A stretch of DNA of 64,000 nucleotides from Tubulanus polymorphus (Eukaryota > Nemertea > Palaeonemertea > Tubulaniformes > Tubulanidae). The notes beneath the pieces were generated by a model, which was given only the letters and a program-made list of their open reading frames with translations, searched no databases and was not told where the DNA came from. This document shows positions 1-11,223 of the stretch, piece by piece. Location: NCBI RefSeq assembly GCF_964204645.1, contig NC_134032.1, forward strand, positions 2,256,916 to 2,320,915, in the 5' to 3' direction. Position 1 is the first letter of the stretch. Each line of letters opens with the position of its first letter. Both the position numbers and the translations under genes were made by a program.

Positions 1-204
1 CAAACCGTTTATAGACCTACCACACGATAAAGATCGAATATACCTTTATGACTTCTGTGTCGAAATAGCGAGGGTCTGAAGTGTAAAAGAAACCAAAACC
101 GGCTTGGTTTCATCCGCGCCCTGGTCCAAACGTGTTCTTCCCACTAGCCCTGGTTACGTGTTCAGGTATCCGCTTCCTGGACCTGTGGACCTGGACCTGG
201 CCCC

Positions 205-700
205 CTTAGACATTCGATAAAAATAAGCACACCTTCAAAAACTGATCGTCCACACTTCAAATGTGTTCAGTGCTTCACCTGACACATTTCTAATTGAAAA
301 TGAACTACAAACACCAGACATTAGACATTTCATCAGCACACTTTCAAAAACTGATCGCCCACACTTCACATGTGTTCACAACTTCACCTGAGACATTTCG
401 AATTGAAAATGAACTACAAACACCAGACATTAGACATTTTATCAGCACACTTTCAAAAACTGATCATCCACACTTCACATGTGTTCATGGCTTCACCTGA
501 GACATTTCTAATTGAAAATGAACTACAAACACCAGACATTAGACATTTCATCAGCACACTTTCAAAAACTGATCGCCCACACTTCACATGTGTTCAGAAC
601 TTCACCTGAGACGTTTTCAATTGAAAATGTACTACAAACACCAGATATTAGACATATCATCAGCACAATTTCGTAAGCTGATCGTCCACTCATGGCCGTG
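205..700. repeat. 109-bp tandem repeat
   Basis: About four and a half head-to-tail copies of a unit containing 'cttcacctgagacattt' and 'ccagacattagacatt'. The anchor 'tgtgttca' recurs at 262, 371, 480 and 589, which gives a period of 109 bases. The period is not a multiple of three, so the short open frames across it shift from copy to copy and are not a protein. The last copy (600-700) is diverged. Confidence 0.85.
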
Positions 701-1939
701 TTCCGTATCCTGGACTTCACAAGCCTAGATATTATATTAAGAATTGAATTCTAACGACCACCTTTAAAAGCACAAAAATGCTAAACATTACAGTATTGGA
801 ATGCAGTTACGTAAGGATATTGTTTAGCTGGGTTAGCTGCAGGTTACGGATTAGATAACGTCAGTACCCAGTCTATCCCCATTCTCCACTCAGGAAGAGA
901 TACTCATTTTATTGAAATCATGTCTAGTTACAAGCGCAAATGAAATTTATTTACACTCATCACCTCAACGAGAGGTATACAGAGGGACATATAATAAACT
1001 CTCAATTTCTAGCGCCATCTTACGATACTTCGGATAAACTACACGTATACGGTACGTGACGAGAGGGTTTGTAGATAAAGCCCTGTAAACCTGGGTTAGA
1101 ACAACGAGTTGGGAAGTGGTTAGGCTCAGTCGCCTGAAGCAGAGCCCGTACCAAGGTTGCTGCCCAGATATTTGGGAAAAGTGCCCTTACAAACACATGA
1201 CGTAGGCTGTATCCAATAGAACATTCCTTATTCACGATCCTCCAACACCCACCCCCCCCCCCCCCCCCCCCCACACCCCACACCCCAGAGCCCCCCCTAA
1301 AAAGTAACTCAAATGCTAGGCACGGGCCTATGATGAAGCTATACATTAGCATCACCAGATCGTGTATACTCCGAACAAACCAGTTCCAAGTTCGTACGGG
1401 TTTAAGGCGAGGTTTTTCTACTGTACTGGCAATTCCTTTTACCCACACGCCATCTATTGGTCATCACTGTTACTACGTATTAGAAACGACCGGCAAAAAA
1501 ACTTCCAGGGTTCAAACACATCAGACACCGTGAACCTTGATATTTCATCCGCATTTTGGGAGGTAAAAATGTATTGATGTTACCTCTAAAAGTACCTCGG
1601 AAAAGATGTTCGGCTCTGAATCGATTCAACAAAAAAAAAAAACAGTAAAAAATTCGTTCTTCTAAATCTCTTTCGACCAAAGACGAGCTTCGTACGAAGA
1701 GTTTTTTACTGGCTTGTATCGTCAATGCGTACTCCACGCTTGGTTTTGCGAAGCAAGAAAAAATATTCACACAATGTGAGGCCATTACGACAACGGCGAC
1801 AAATCGCGAAACGCATTTGCAGAGCGAATAACTATATTTACATTCGATTTAAAATTCATGAATAATAAATTCCACGATGTCGTGAGAAATATGAATATTG
1901 TCGCGATAAATTGGAAACAACTTTGTTTATTGCGGCGTT
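701..1939. other. Intergenic, no gene seen
   Basis: No exon with recognisable protein similarity is seen. The stretch holds a run of about 26 cytosines (1247-1272). The glycine-rich open frame on the minus strand here is produced by that run. Confidence 0.6.
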
Positions 1940-2875
1940 TTAACCGTGCACTTTTTCGCACACGAACGGCCATGTTTCCGCAGGGTTGTTACATTTCACG
2001 TCGATCCAAGTCAGTTCGCCGTTCAACAGGGATAAACAGATCGGACCCGAATTCGGGTCGTCATTCGGTTCGCCGTCGGTCCAGTAATCGTAGTCTATCG
2101 AAACGTTCGAAGTTTTCCATTTCCACTGACCATCGATTAAAGCGCCCCCTATGTGCGTGTAGACTAAATCAATGAAAAGAAGAGACGCGTCGTTAAGAAT
2201 TACCGCGGTAATCTTGGATCCCACCTGTGGTGAGTGAGGATCCACCAGATGTCGCTAGTGTGCAGCTGGACATTAACTACAGCTGGAATAGAAGTTTCCG
2301 CTAGTGGCAAGTGAGGATTCACCAGATGGCGCTTGGGTGCAGTAGGGCACCGATGTTCTGTAATTCTGTTTACAGTAGGTTGATGTAATTCTTAACGATT
2401 GACATCAAGGAAAGGTTAATCCGATTTCAATTGAAATGTGAAGAAATTGAAGCGCGGATGCCCGAAAGACAACTAGTGACACCTGGCGGACACCCACACA
2501 CGGCGAGTAAGATCCTCGATTGCCACAGAAGGCCTATTATTGCGGGATTCTCAAGGTAACCTCATAGAAAATTAACAGTTAAGTGAAATAATCTAGACAT
2601 TTACACGCTGTATACTGCAGTTTGATACGTTGAGCCAGAGAATCCATTATCTTGCGAGTTCTCGGTTCCGCGAGTCTGAGACCAGTATTTTTGCAGTGTG
2701 TGAAGCTATCGAGCCAGCTTTTACGGGTTCCCGGTATGACGTAGAAACACTGGTCCCCCGCGACGCTCTGCACGTAACCCGGGTCTTTCGGGCAAGGTAT
2801 ATAGGACGCTACAATTGAAAACGAAAAGAAAGTTGACAAAAATAGAAAGCGCGAAGCAAGGAATAGAAATCCCAC
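1940..2875 (-). CDS. Secreted single-domain C-type lectin
   Basis: Two-exon gene. Exon 1 (2875-2605) starts with a signal peptide (MGFLFLASRFLFLSTFFSFS) and enters a C-type lectin-like domain through CPKDPGY...QCFYVI and SWLDSFTHCKNTGLRLAEP. The donor at 2604 (GTAAAT, phase 1) joins an acceptor ending at 2164. Exon 2 (2163-1940) gives FYTHIGGALIDGQWKWKTS, then YWTDGEPNDD, CLSLLNGELTWIDVKC and a terminal PFVCEKVHG stop. The joined protein of about 164 residues has the size of a lone lectin domain with its disulphide cysteines. The EPN triplet is the mannose-type motif of calcium-binding lectins. The usual WND is WID, so calcium and sugar binding are uncertain. Likely an extracellular recognition protein; the ligand cannot be read. 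Exon borders are inferred from consensus and frame. Confidence 0.85.
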
Positions 2876-3814
2876 ATGTTCTTAAACATAAAAACGAAAC
2901 AATAATCTTCAGATGTACGATGTACCAAATTTAGCAACCAACAAAATAAACCCCCAGTTCGTTGCTTGTCGGTTCAGAATATTTGGCAGATTGATTTCTA
3001 TTTTTTCTTATCAGATCATTTACAAAGAAAATTGTAACTATTTACGTAAATTATGAGGAGGATGTACATCTACAATGTAAAATGGTGCAATATCAATATC
3101 GATTGATGGATGATAACCCCTAAAATATGAGAAATGGAAAAAAATAATGTTCAGCCCCTGATGGTATAGTTACTTCCAAAATCTCGATGAACCAAAACAA
3201 GCAGTCATCAAAATTAACCCCAATCAGTCGCTTGCCAGTTCAGACTGGAGGAAGGCAATTATTTACATCGATATAGAGAACAGATTCTGTAAAACTAGAC
3301 CCATCAGACAACTGTATCTGTACTTTTTCAGTTGCGATTTCAGATTTCAGAAATCAAACCCCTGTGTTTCCGCCCCGACAGGTGCGACTGGAGGGTTTTT
3401 GAGGAACACCAAATAGAATGTAGTCGAACCGAATCTATTCCAATTAAACAGTCGATCCTTATCTTAAGATCGAGAAAAATAACTCCAACACTAAAATGAC
3501 TGGGTCTGAAATGTTTTGCATGAGCTTATAGGCCTATTGACTCGATGTACTCTTATAGTCATCTTCAGCAATACTATTCCTACACTAATCATGCAAGTCG
3601 TCAACATAATCATCAATCTTTTTACCAATTCTACTCATATCAATGATGAGGTCCACGTAGCGCTCAGTCAACTGCTGATAGCGCTATACTGATGATTTCA
3701 TTGATTCGCACGGATTACAACTTTTTTACTCTAATCGTACGCATCATATCAGTCAGTTATCTCTTCATGGGGGAAATAACATCCCGAAAAACTACTACGA
3801 ACTCAGGAGTGATC
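2876..3814. other. Lectin upstream flank, no gene seen
   Basis: AT-rich sequence upstream of the lectin start. No TATA box, RNA gene or further exon could be supported. Confidence 0.5.
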
Positions 3815-4260
3815 TTTAAGGCTTAGTAGGCCAGGAACTCATTTACCCCGGGGCGGCGAGAGGAAATGCAAACTGTCTCAACCAGGGACAACATGAACCC
3901 ATGAAAACCGGTATCCCATGAGTAAAAAGACGTTTAGGAGTCCATCAGGCCAGGTACTTATTTACCCCTGGGCGGCAAGAGGCAATGAGGAAAAGCGTCT
4001 CAACCATGGACAACAACAAGAACCTATGAAAACTGGCATCCCATGAGTAAAAAGAATAACGCGCTATAACTACTCTGGCTTGGGTGAAAGAAGTATAGAG
4101 AAAGGTGTCTCAAACAACTAGTGTTAAGGAGTCTATCAGGTCAGGTACTCGGAGTGAACCTATGAAAACTGGTATCCCAGAGTCAAATGGTCCCCTTGCT
4201 CTCTCGGGTGAAAGAAGCACTGGAAAGGTATCTCACCAGGGTACACTAAGGCAATACACG
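3815..4260. repeat. Diverged ~120-bp repeat
   Basis: Three to four decayed copies share 'aggccagg(a/t)actcattta', 'gcggc(g/a)agaggaaatg' and 'aacctatgaaaac(t/c)ggtatccca', starting near 3830, 3948 and 4137. Spacing is irregular and the copies are diverged, so this looks like an old tandem array. Confidence 0.6.
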
Positions 4261-4619
4261 ATATTTGAAGCCATGAACACTCCAAACATTCAGCTCCACG
4301 ATCGAATCGGACTAATTGGTTTTCACCATGTGAATTATTAAGGCCTAACTTGATAATTGAGGTTTTTATTGCAGTAACAGAAAATGGCGTTTTGGTCAAT
4401 ACTAAATTATTCACAATTATTGGCGGATGAAATACTTCACATTCATGTTCATCGATCCTGTTATTCTGAACTGAAAATTTCTAATTGTCAGGAGTTTTCT
4501 GAATGCGATAAGCTTCAAGTTGAATTGTGCAGAAGATGGTAATTAATATTCCTATTGTCCCACAGAACTTATCGACGTTTTAAGTCAGTAATCAGCTGAT
4601 ATACATATTTGACGATTTC

Positions 4620-5215
4620 TTTTGCAACATCAGTATTCCTGAAGATGACTACTAGGATATAGTCGAAATAGTTGAATAAACTACACTAGCTCAAGGAAAC
4701 ATTTCAGACTCTTTTTATTCTTAGTGGGCAGGGATTTTTTATTATCTTTACAACACGGACTCAGAGTGTTTCATCAATGGTTATAACGAGGACAACATCA
4801 GTATTCCTGGAGATGACTATTAGGATATAGTCGAAATAGTTGAATAAACTACACTAGCTCTAGGAAACATTTCAGACTCTTTTTATTGGTAGTGTGCAGG
4901 GATTTTATATTATCTTTACAACACGGACTCAGAGTGTTTCATCAATGGTTATAATGAGGACAACATCAGTATTCCTGAAGATAACTATTAGGATATAGTC
5001 GAAACGCTAAATAAACTACACTAGCTCAAGGAAACATTTCAGACTCTTTTCATTCTTAGTGTGCAGGGATTTTATATTATCTTTACAACACGGACTCAGA
5101 GTGTTTCATCAATGGTTATAATGAAGACAACATCAGTATTCCTGAGGATGACTATTAGGATATAGTGGAAACATTAAATGAAATACTGTTCAAGGAAACA
5201 TGTTATAAAATATAA
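4620..5215 (+). repeat. ~168-bp tandem repeat with hammerhead-like core
   Basis: Four copies start near 4627, 4795, 4963 and 5130. Each contains 'catcagtattcctgaagatg', then 'ggatatagtcgaaa' and 'acactagctcaaggaaacat'. In copy 1 CTGAAGA begins at 4639 and GAAA ends at 4668, separated by a GACTA/TAGTC stem. This resembles the CUGANGA-stem II-GAAA core of hammerhead ribozymes carried by Penelope-like elements and retrozymes. Copy 2 has CTGGAGA at 4807, copy 3 keeps CTGAAGA at 4975 but has a weakened stem, and copy 4 has CTGAGGA at 5142. Stem III and the cleavage site were not resolved. Confidence 0.7.
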
Positions 5216-5407
5216 TTCGACCAAATTACTTATTCTAGTATTATGCCCTTCTAATAATTCTGGCGTTTCAATTTTATTATCAATTTTATAGTCTCTGTGA
5301 ATTCTTTTTTGTTCTCGCTTAACGTAGTTCAGATCTTGTTCTCCCCAAGACTAACCATATTTGTTTGTCCATTTAACCTAACCGAAATAAAAGAATAGTT
5401 TACTCAC

Positions 5408-5729
5408 CATCTGTCCAGATCGGGATCGGGAACGTGGTCGACATTTCGTCTTTACGAAACAGTTGACAAACGGATGATTTCGAACCGCGACGCGTGAAGC
5501 TCATCGCTCGGCAATCCGCTCGCAAGGTGCACGCTTCCGAACATCGTAACCGTGATTTCAAATTCGTAACTGTCGCCGAAACGGACAATCTCGCAGCAGT
5601 GCCCGCCGTAGACCGCTTAAACGACGTCTGCCGCCGCTGCTGTTGCGGCAGTTCTAGGCATGGGTAACATATACAGCAGTTCAGGGCGGTGAATATAAAA
5701 CCTCCTAGGCAGCAGTTAAAGGACCTCAT
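5408..5729 (-). CDS. PAN/apple-like secreted protein, first exon (copy A)
   Basis: Open exon ending at a strong donor (GATG|GTGAGT, intron from 5407). It encodes a hydrophobic start (MRSFNCCLGGFIFTALNCC), then a cysteine pattern typical of PAN/apple domains: LKSRLRCSEACTLRADCRA followed by MSFTRRGSKSSVCQLFRKDE. PAN domains bind protein or carbohydrate outside the cell. The start chosen is the Met at 5729, because that Met is conserved in the copy at 45943, while the Met at 5750 is not. Downstream exons were not found: the following 900 bases are the tandem repeat. The gene may be a first-exon fragment or may splice further away. Confidence 0.65.
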
Positions 5730-5750
5730 TGTAGATATTAGACCTGACAA

Positions 5751-8718
5751 TAACGGAGTTTTTTATCGAGGCTTCGTTCATTAGGGAATAACGATTATGT
5801 AATGGTTATGTTCGCGATGAAACCTGCTGCAATCAATTAACGTCTCAATTAATTATTCATAACCGCCGATGTGCGGCACCTAATTTATTCTTTACACTTT
5901 TAACTAAAAGCTTGTGATTTCTAATAAGGTCAGTTGAATTACACCGAGTACTGCCCGTTTACTGATTTACCGGATTAAGCTACTATGCACATATGGTTTT
6001 TTTTATTTCATTTGATTCATTTTTAAAATCTCTAACGCAATTCAAGATGAAGGTCGATTTCTATATTGTCGTTACAACCTGGACTCAACAATGTTTCACC
6101 AATATGATTGAGATATTATTGATACGCACGCCATCTAGCGGGATAGTCGGAGGCTGAGTAGAGGATGCCGAATAAATGCCTGATGCTTAGAGTCATGATG
6201 CTGAGTATAAGATGTTTAGGGGTGTCCCGGTTTCCAACCCAGTAATCAATGAAACTGATTCAGAATGGTACTGATGCTGCGTGGAGGATGGACCACTGAA
6301 TCCGTGGTCCTGATACTGGTGCAAGACTCAATTCAGATTTTGAAATGTTAATTAAATCAAGCACTTTAATCTGTGTCAGGAATGTCCATTTCTTCACTCC
6401 ATTCGATATGCTCCAATCAACTACGCTATGATGAGTTTTCCGGTTTGCTCGACTGACCGAACGGGGGAGGTTAGTCTAGAGGCAAATGCAAACTGCGGTT
6501 TGCTGAACTACATAACCCCTCTTTGCGGGGGGGGGGGTGAGGTATGATGCTTATCACTTCATGTATTATGGTGGTTTAAAAAAGATTTCATACATGATAT
6601 ACCAATTCGCCATCGCGTGGGCTTCGTAGAAAGACCAGTGGCTTTTCCAAATTAATTTTCCTGTCCGATTTGGTTTCGTTCATCGAGAGACACCTTTTCC
6701 AGTTAGGGACTTGTGCTTTTGGGCCTCTTCGTCGGTTATCTACAAATATTTCATTTCAGCTGTAGACCACAATGGTGACACCGTGACGGTCAGAAACTGA
6801 CCAATTGAGATATGATCCCCGAGTCTGAACGTTTGACTTCGAATATCGGAAATTGTTCAAGTCATCGTTTGTTTTTAAACTACTAAGGATTCATTATTGC
6901 AAATTCATAAACTGACCATCACTGACCATCACTGACCATCACTGACCACTACTGACCAATTCAAACTACTCGTATATGTTACTTTGGGCGTGACGAAAAT
7001 ATGGACAATGTCGCCTAATTCGCGACTGGCCTACTGACCTAATAAAGAAGTTTCCAGTTTCTAGGCACCAATTTGTGGCGGTCCCTCGAGCTCCCCATTG
7101 TTGCGATACTTTGCGCTCATTTTTCAAACATAAGTTTAGATTGAATGTCAAATAGTTCTGCAGTCCCTTGCTTGATTAACTTAATTCATAGACCATTTTA
7201 AAGGAAATGAAATGCAGATATTTGCCGGTGATTCTTGGATTTTTTAAATGCAACAATTAAGAGCAGTGACGATGTGAAACCAAGGACCAAGATATTTCAA
7301 CTGCGCGTCAAAAAATTGCGATTATTATTGATTTTAAAATATCTAGGTGGTTATTAAAGCTAGATTTCCCATTTTTACTGAGGTTAAAGAACGTTATTTG
7401 CTTTAAGGGCCTGCGTTGACATTTTTTGAATATCTTTCTTGACGACTGATCTCTAACCGGTAGAGTTTGAGATTACGCGCCAAAGGGGTCTCCCACTGCG
7501 CACCGCCATTTCACTGAACATTGAGAGATTTGCGAAAAGCATGGGCGTGTGTCCGATAGCGATACAGCTGACACTCAGATTCTCTCTGCGCATTTGTTAT
7601 ACTGACTAAACAATTTAACGAATGAAACATGTTATTTAAAAAACATTACCATCACAAGGCTATATGTTAGGCTATATTGATGGAAGTGTTTCATTCTCTG
7701 TGATGCATCCTTAACCACAAGTTCCATTAACCGCTTCAAATAACGGATACATTTTTAAAACATGTACAAGGTATGGAATGATCTAAATCTATTTTGGAAT
7801 AAATGAAATATGTGACTAAATTTCAATAATTTTCTATAATTTCCTATTCCTTATATACATCTGAAATATAATAGGATTTCCATTCAGTTGCCATGATAGT
7901 CAGTAACCTGTCTGTGGTTTAGTTTCACGATCGGATATTGGTTGGTATAAGCCCATCCGATTATAAAAAGCTTACCACCAACGATTAGGTAACTAACTAT
8001 TGCCAAGGAAACGTAAAAATTGGATCCCGATGGAGGCCCGGCTCCCGGCTTCTAAAATTGATAGTTAGTAGAACGATGACCACACTCAAACGTGGTGAAC
8101 GGATAAGATTGAATTCTGGTTTTTAAATTCTTTTAATCTGTAAATAGTGGGATTTTTTCTTATTGATAGTTAGGTTTGTATCAACATCTGGGGCAATTTT
8201 CGTGAATTTGTCCACCCGGTAACAATTCAAAAACAAACGCTAAGCCATCCTACTAGCGGTACCACCGAGAGGATCGACCCACGATACTTTGGAGAGTTAC
8301 CGGCGATCCCCGAACCTGGACGGAGCGCTCCTGATGTCGAACGTTTGTGAAGCTATCGTTTTGTGGCGCCCTCTCTTGTGAAGCGCCATCTTGAGTCTGT
8401 GTCGAATTAAAACCGGCTCGTCAAACCCGATCAAACACACTCAACGGCAGCCGCTCTACGATCCAGTACTCGCCCTTGTGCAGCGGTGACACTGACGGTA
8501 TTTTATCGCGAATTTTAGGAACCAGTTAATCGCAGTGAATACAACTGAGTGAACTGTTTGTTAGCAGTTTAATATTGTGATTCCGGAAGAAGATCGTTTT
8601 TATAACAACGGAGCGGAGGAGATTTCACCTCGGTCGGTGAGAAGAGAGAGGAGATCACATCAGTCATCATCAGTTATTTGTTGGTTTGTTTCACTTTTGT
8701 TGGGGTTAAACTTGTAAC
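5751..8718. other. Duplicated non-coding flank of PAN exon and caspase A
   Basis: Nearly all of this stretch is shared with 45960-48640. It holds a G run near 6529, a 10-bp 'actgaccatc' repeat at about 6905-6955 (longer here than in copy B), and GC-richer sequence from 8260 that is probably the promoter and 5' leader of caspase A. The minus-strand frame at 6966-7151 recurs in copy B but resembles no known protein. Confidence 0.6.
8383..8393. promoter_or_regulatory. YY1-like GCGCCATCTTG motif upstream of caspase A
   Basis: GCGCCATCTTG lies about 330 bases before the caspase start. The same word is at 48314-48324 in copy B. CCATNTT words near the start of TATA-less animal promoters are commonly YY1-type sites. 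Conservation between the copies is uninformative because the whole flank is duplicated, so the role is inference. Confidence 0.3.
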
Positions 8719-9882
8719 ATGGAAGTTAAAATCGATTCATTGACGCTGAATAAACGGGTAGATACAGACTTCATACCCCACCTGGTGACGTCAATACCCG
8801 GTGAACACGAGGGTGAACAGACACGTGTTAGGCCTATATGTGTGGACTGGGGCTCCACTGATTATATATATAGTGTGAATGATGATAATATACAGAGATA
8901 CATAGAGATTGATGGTGTGATACGAGGACTCGCTACTGATAGTAACGGGTTTCTGTTTGCGGTCGTGTGGAAAAACAGTGAATTAATCCTGAGAAAATAT
9001 AAAAATGAGATAAAACTGTTGGAAGAAGAAATCACTGATATCCTGCCTGGAGTCTGTGGATCCTTAGTGATCCGTGATCACAATAGGCCTATCTATATAC
9101 AGACACCGGGAAGAGTTCATGTTTTACGTTTATTAGAAAACCCTGAAAACAGTTTGATCTTTAGAAAACTAGTGAAGAAATATCAGCTCCCGGATGGAGA
9201 GTACAAATATATCAACTGTTTCAATGTCGATTCAAAGGGACGTATGTTTTTCTACTGTTCGCATACACGCAGATTATTGTATCTAACACCAGAAGCAGAA
9301 CTGATTGGTTTGATCCGGATGAAACATTGCGGACTGACATTTGTTCCATTTACAGGATCCCCGTGTGTTATTAATGATGATCTTATATTACTATCGGTAT
9401 ACTCTAATACTGGTAACAGAGGATCTGTTATCAGTATCAGATATAGTAATGTGGGGTTTATAGATCACCGTATAATACTGAACTCTACAGACAGTTGGAC
9501 AAGTGAGATACATCACGTGTTAAACAGTAACGCTGTAGTTATCTATCACTGTGATATCAGTAATAAACAGCAGTCTCTGAGATTCTACAATATAAACACT
9601 GTGGAACCAGCTCCAGATGTCAGAGGGAATGTGTGTGAATTGGGTGGAATAGATCAATACTATATGAATCATGAACACAGAGGCCTCGCTCTTATTATAT
9701 CAAATAAGGAATTTGACAACGGTGAAACTAGGATTGGCACCGAGTTTGATGTGGAGTCTTTACGCGAGGTGTTTAGTGATTTAGGCTTCGAAGTTGTCGT
9801 CCATGAGAATTTGACTGCGAAGGAAATGAAATCGGAAATGCGTGAAGGCAAGTATAAGAGTTTTATTATTTCAACTTACTAG
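8719..9882 (+). CDS. Caspase-like paralogue A, only exon 1 present
   Basis: The long exon matches exon 1 of the complete caspase at 48644. Residues 1 to about 320 form a propeller-like region with recurring blade-like strands (DSNGFLFAVV, VDSKGRMFFYC, CVINDDLILLSVYSN). The caspase large subunit then starts (HEHRGLALIISNKEF, RIGTEFDVESLREVFSDLGF, NLTAKEM). The exon probably ends at 9847 at GAAG|GCAAGT, as in copy B; without splicing the frame stops at 9882. The exons with the catalytic His and Cys are absent downstream, because the duplicated block ends in the intron array. The product cannot be an active protease. The frame is intact, so a propeller-only or decoy protein, or splicing into the CUB exon at 10402 (phase-compatible), is possible. 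Confidence 0.75.
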   Translation: MEVKIDSLTLNKRVDTDFIPHLVTSIPGEHEGEQTRVRPICVDWGSTDYIYSVNDDNIQRYIEIDGVIRGLATDSNGFLFAVVWKNSELILRKYKNEIKLLEEEITDILPGVCGSLVIRDHNRPIYIQTPGRVHVLRLLENPENSLIFRKLVKKYQLPDGEYKYINCFNVDSKGRMFFYCSHTRRLLYLTPEAELIGLIRMKHCGLTFVPFTGSPCVINDDLILLSVYSNTGNRGSVISIRYSNVGFIDHRIILNSTDSWTSEIHHVLNSNAVVIYHCDISNKQQSLRFYNINTVEPAPDVRGNVCELGGIDQYYMNHEHRGLALIISNKEFDNGETRIGTEFDVESLREVFSDLGFEVVVHENLTAKEMKSEMREGKYKSFIISTY

Positions 9883-10042
9883 AGCGGGACCACAATTAGG
9901 CTAGATCAGTACCTAGTAGGTCAGACGCGTAGAGTCGGACCCCAGTCGAAAATGGCTCCTAGAATGAACGAGAGGTTTCCCATTGGACCCATCAGTTTGT
10001 CAACATGAATTGGGGTTTGGCTAATACACAGCACTGCGGTGT

Positions 10043-10300
10043 ATTAGTCCACCCGTATCCACCCTGACTATTACTCCTCAATCCACCTGTATCCACCCTA
10101 ACTATTACTCCTCAATCCACCCTGACTTACTCCTCAATCCACCTGTATCCACCTTAACTATTACTCCTCAATCCACCTGTATCCACCTTAACTATTACTC
10201 CTAAATCCACCTGTATCCACCTTAACTATTACTCCTAAATCCACCTGTATCCACCTTAACTATTACTCCTAAATCCACCTGTATCCATCCTGACTGGTTT
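10043..10300. repeat. 34-bp tandem array, copy A
   Basis: About seven units of 'ccacctgtatccaccctgac' plus 'tattactcctcaat' lie in what would be caspase intron 1. Several units carry 'cctta' or 'cctaa' variants. The matching array in copy B is more than twice as long. Confidence 0.9.
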
Positions 10301-10401
10301 AAACTCCATTGGGAGTTTGTCAAAGGTAGCTCATAATGAGATGGTTATCATGGAATCAGTAAATCACATATAAAACAATTCAATTCAATATTTATTTGTA
10401 G

Positions 10402-11108
10402 TTGATTCGCGACTGTGTGGTGAGACACCTAGAATACAGAATGGTACATCAGGTTACATTACCAGTCCTAAATATCCGCACAAGTATTATAACAGCCTCA
10501 ATTGTAGCTGGAGGATTGAGACTCCAAAAAACAAGGTAAATATATACATTGTGTATTTGTGAAATGTTGATCCGAGAGAAAAAAAATGATATTGTCGTGA
10601 TTTCTGCACGAGCAGGTCTCAGGAGTGAGAAATAGTTGCACTAGTAGGAACTCAATGGGGCTTAGGTCTAAGATTAGGTCTAACCTTATCCCGGGATTTC
10701 CGGGTTTAAGTGAAAACTGATCAAAATAAACGGTTCCTGAAATAAATATAAGATAATTTAAAAGATAATTTAATTTTAAGTTCGTATATATATATTCTTT
10801 GCAGCTGGTTGAAATATCATTTGACAAGAATTTTCGTATACAGGCCAAAAGTGAAGGTGTTTGCTATGACAAGTTGATGATAAAAAGTGAAACCGGTAAA
10901 AATCTAAACACTCTTCACGACGTGAATAATTTTTATGATTCATGAAATTTTATCAGATTTATTTCTTCATCAGGGATTAATAGATATTGTGGCGATACAG
11001 CTCCTGGTAAATGATTATACACTGGAAATATAACAATACAATTTACATCAAACGCCGCTACAAACTATGTCAGGTTCAAACTGTACTGGCGGTTTGTACG
11101 AGGGAAAG
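10402..11108 (+). CDS. CUB domain exons of a CUB-PLAT membrane protein
   Basis: Three exons: 10402-10535, 10805-10895 and 10974-11108. They read CGETPRIQNGTSGYITSPKY and YYNSLNCSWRIETPKNK, then LVEISFDKNFRIQAK with CYDKLMIKSETG, then INRYCGDTAPG and NITIQFTSN. This is the order of a CUB domain, with cysteines in place. Splice phases agree (1, 0, 1, 1). In the third exon a TGA at 11012-11014 interrupts the domain right after GDTAPGK. Either it is a nonsense mutation, or the GTAAAT donor at 11007 is used and splices in phase to the PLAT exon at 11224, dropping the last CUB strands. No signal peptide or start exon was found upstream: the duplication border lies only about 90 bases away, so the 5' end of the gene may have been lost. 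Confidence 0.7.
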
Positions 11109-11223
11109 GTAAAGATAGCTTAATGATAAAAATGGTAACGAAATGAAATATTTGAACGAAATTCTGGAACTGATGAGATCCGTGGATACCACATAAATCT
11201 GTTGTTATTTCTTTCCGGTTCAG

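Larger units (their letters stand above)
4484..10310. repeat. Segmental duplication 1, copy A
   Basis: This interval matches 44884-50640 in the same orientation and order: the 168-bp tandem repeat, the PAN/apple exon, a long non-coding flank, the caspase first exon and the 34-bp array. The left border is at 'attgtcaggagttttctga' in both copies. The right border falls in the 34-bp array, after which the copies are unrelated: CUB/PLAT exons here, caspase exons 2-4 in copy B. Identity is high by eye, with indels. Confidence 0.9.

Noticed and set aside
1020-1448. Minus-strand frame with a glycine run
   Set aside because: The glycines come from the poly-C tract at 1247-1272; no conserved domain.
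6966-7151. Frame conserved between duplicates (also 46999-47184) as a gene
   Set aside because: The whole flank is duplicated, so conservation is uninformative. The product resembles nothing and has no exon context.
10043-10300. Regular short repeats here and at 50042, 56175 and 58525 as CRISPR arrays
   Set aside because: Units are directly adjacent without unique spacers, and the context is an animal genome.
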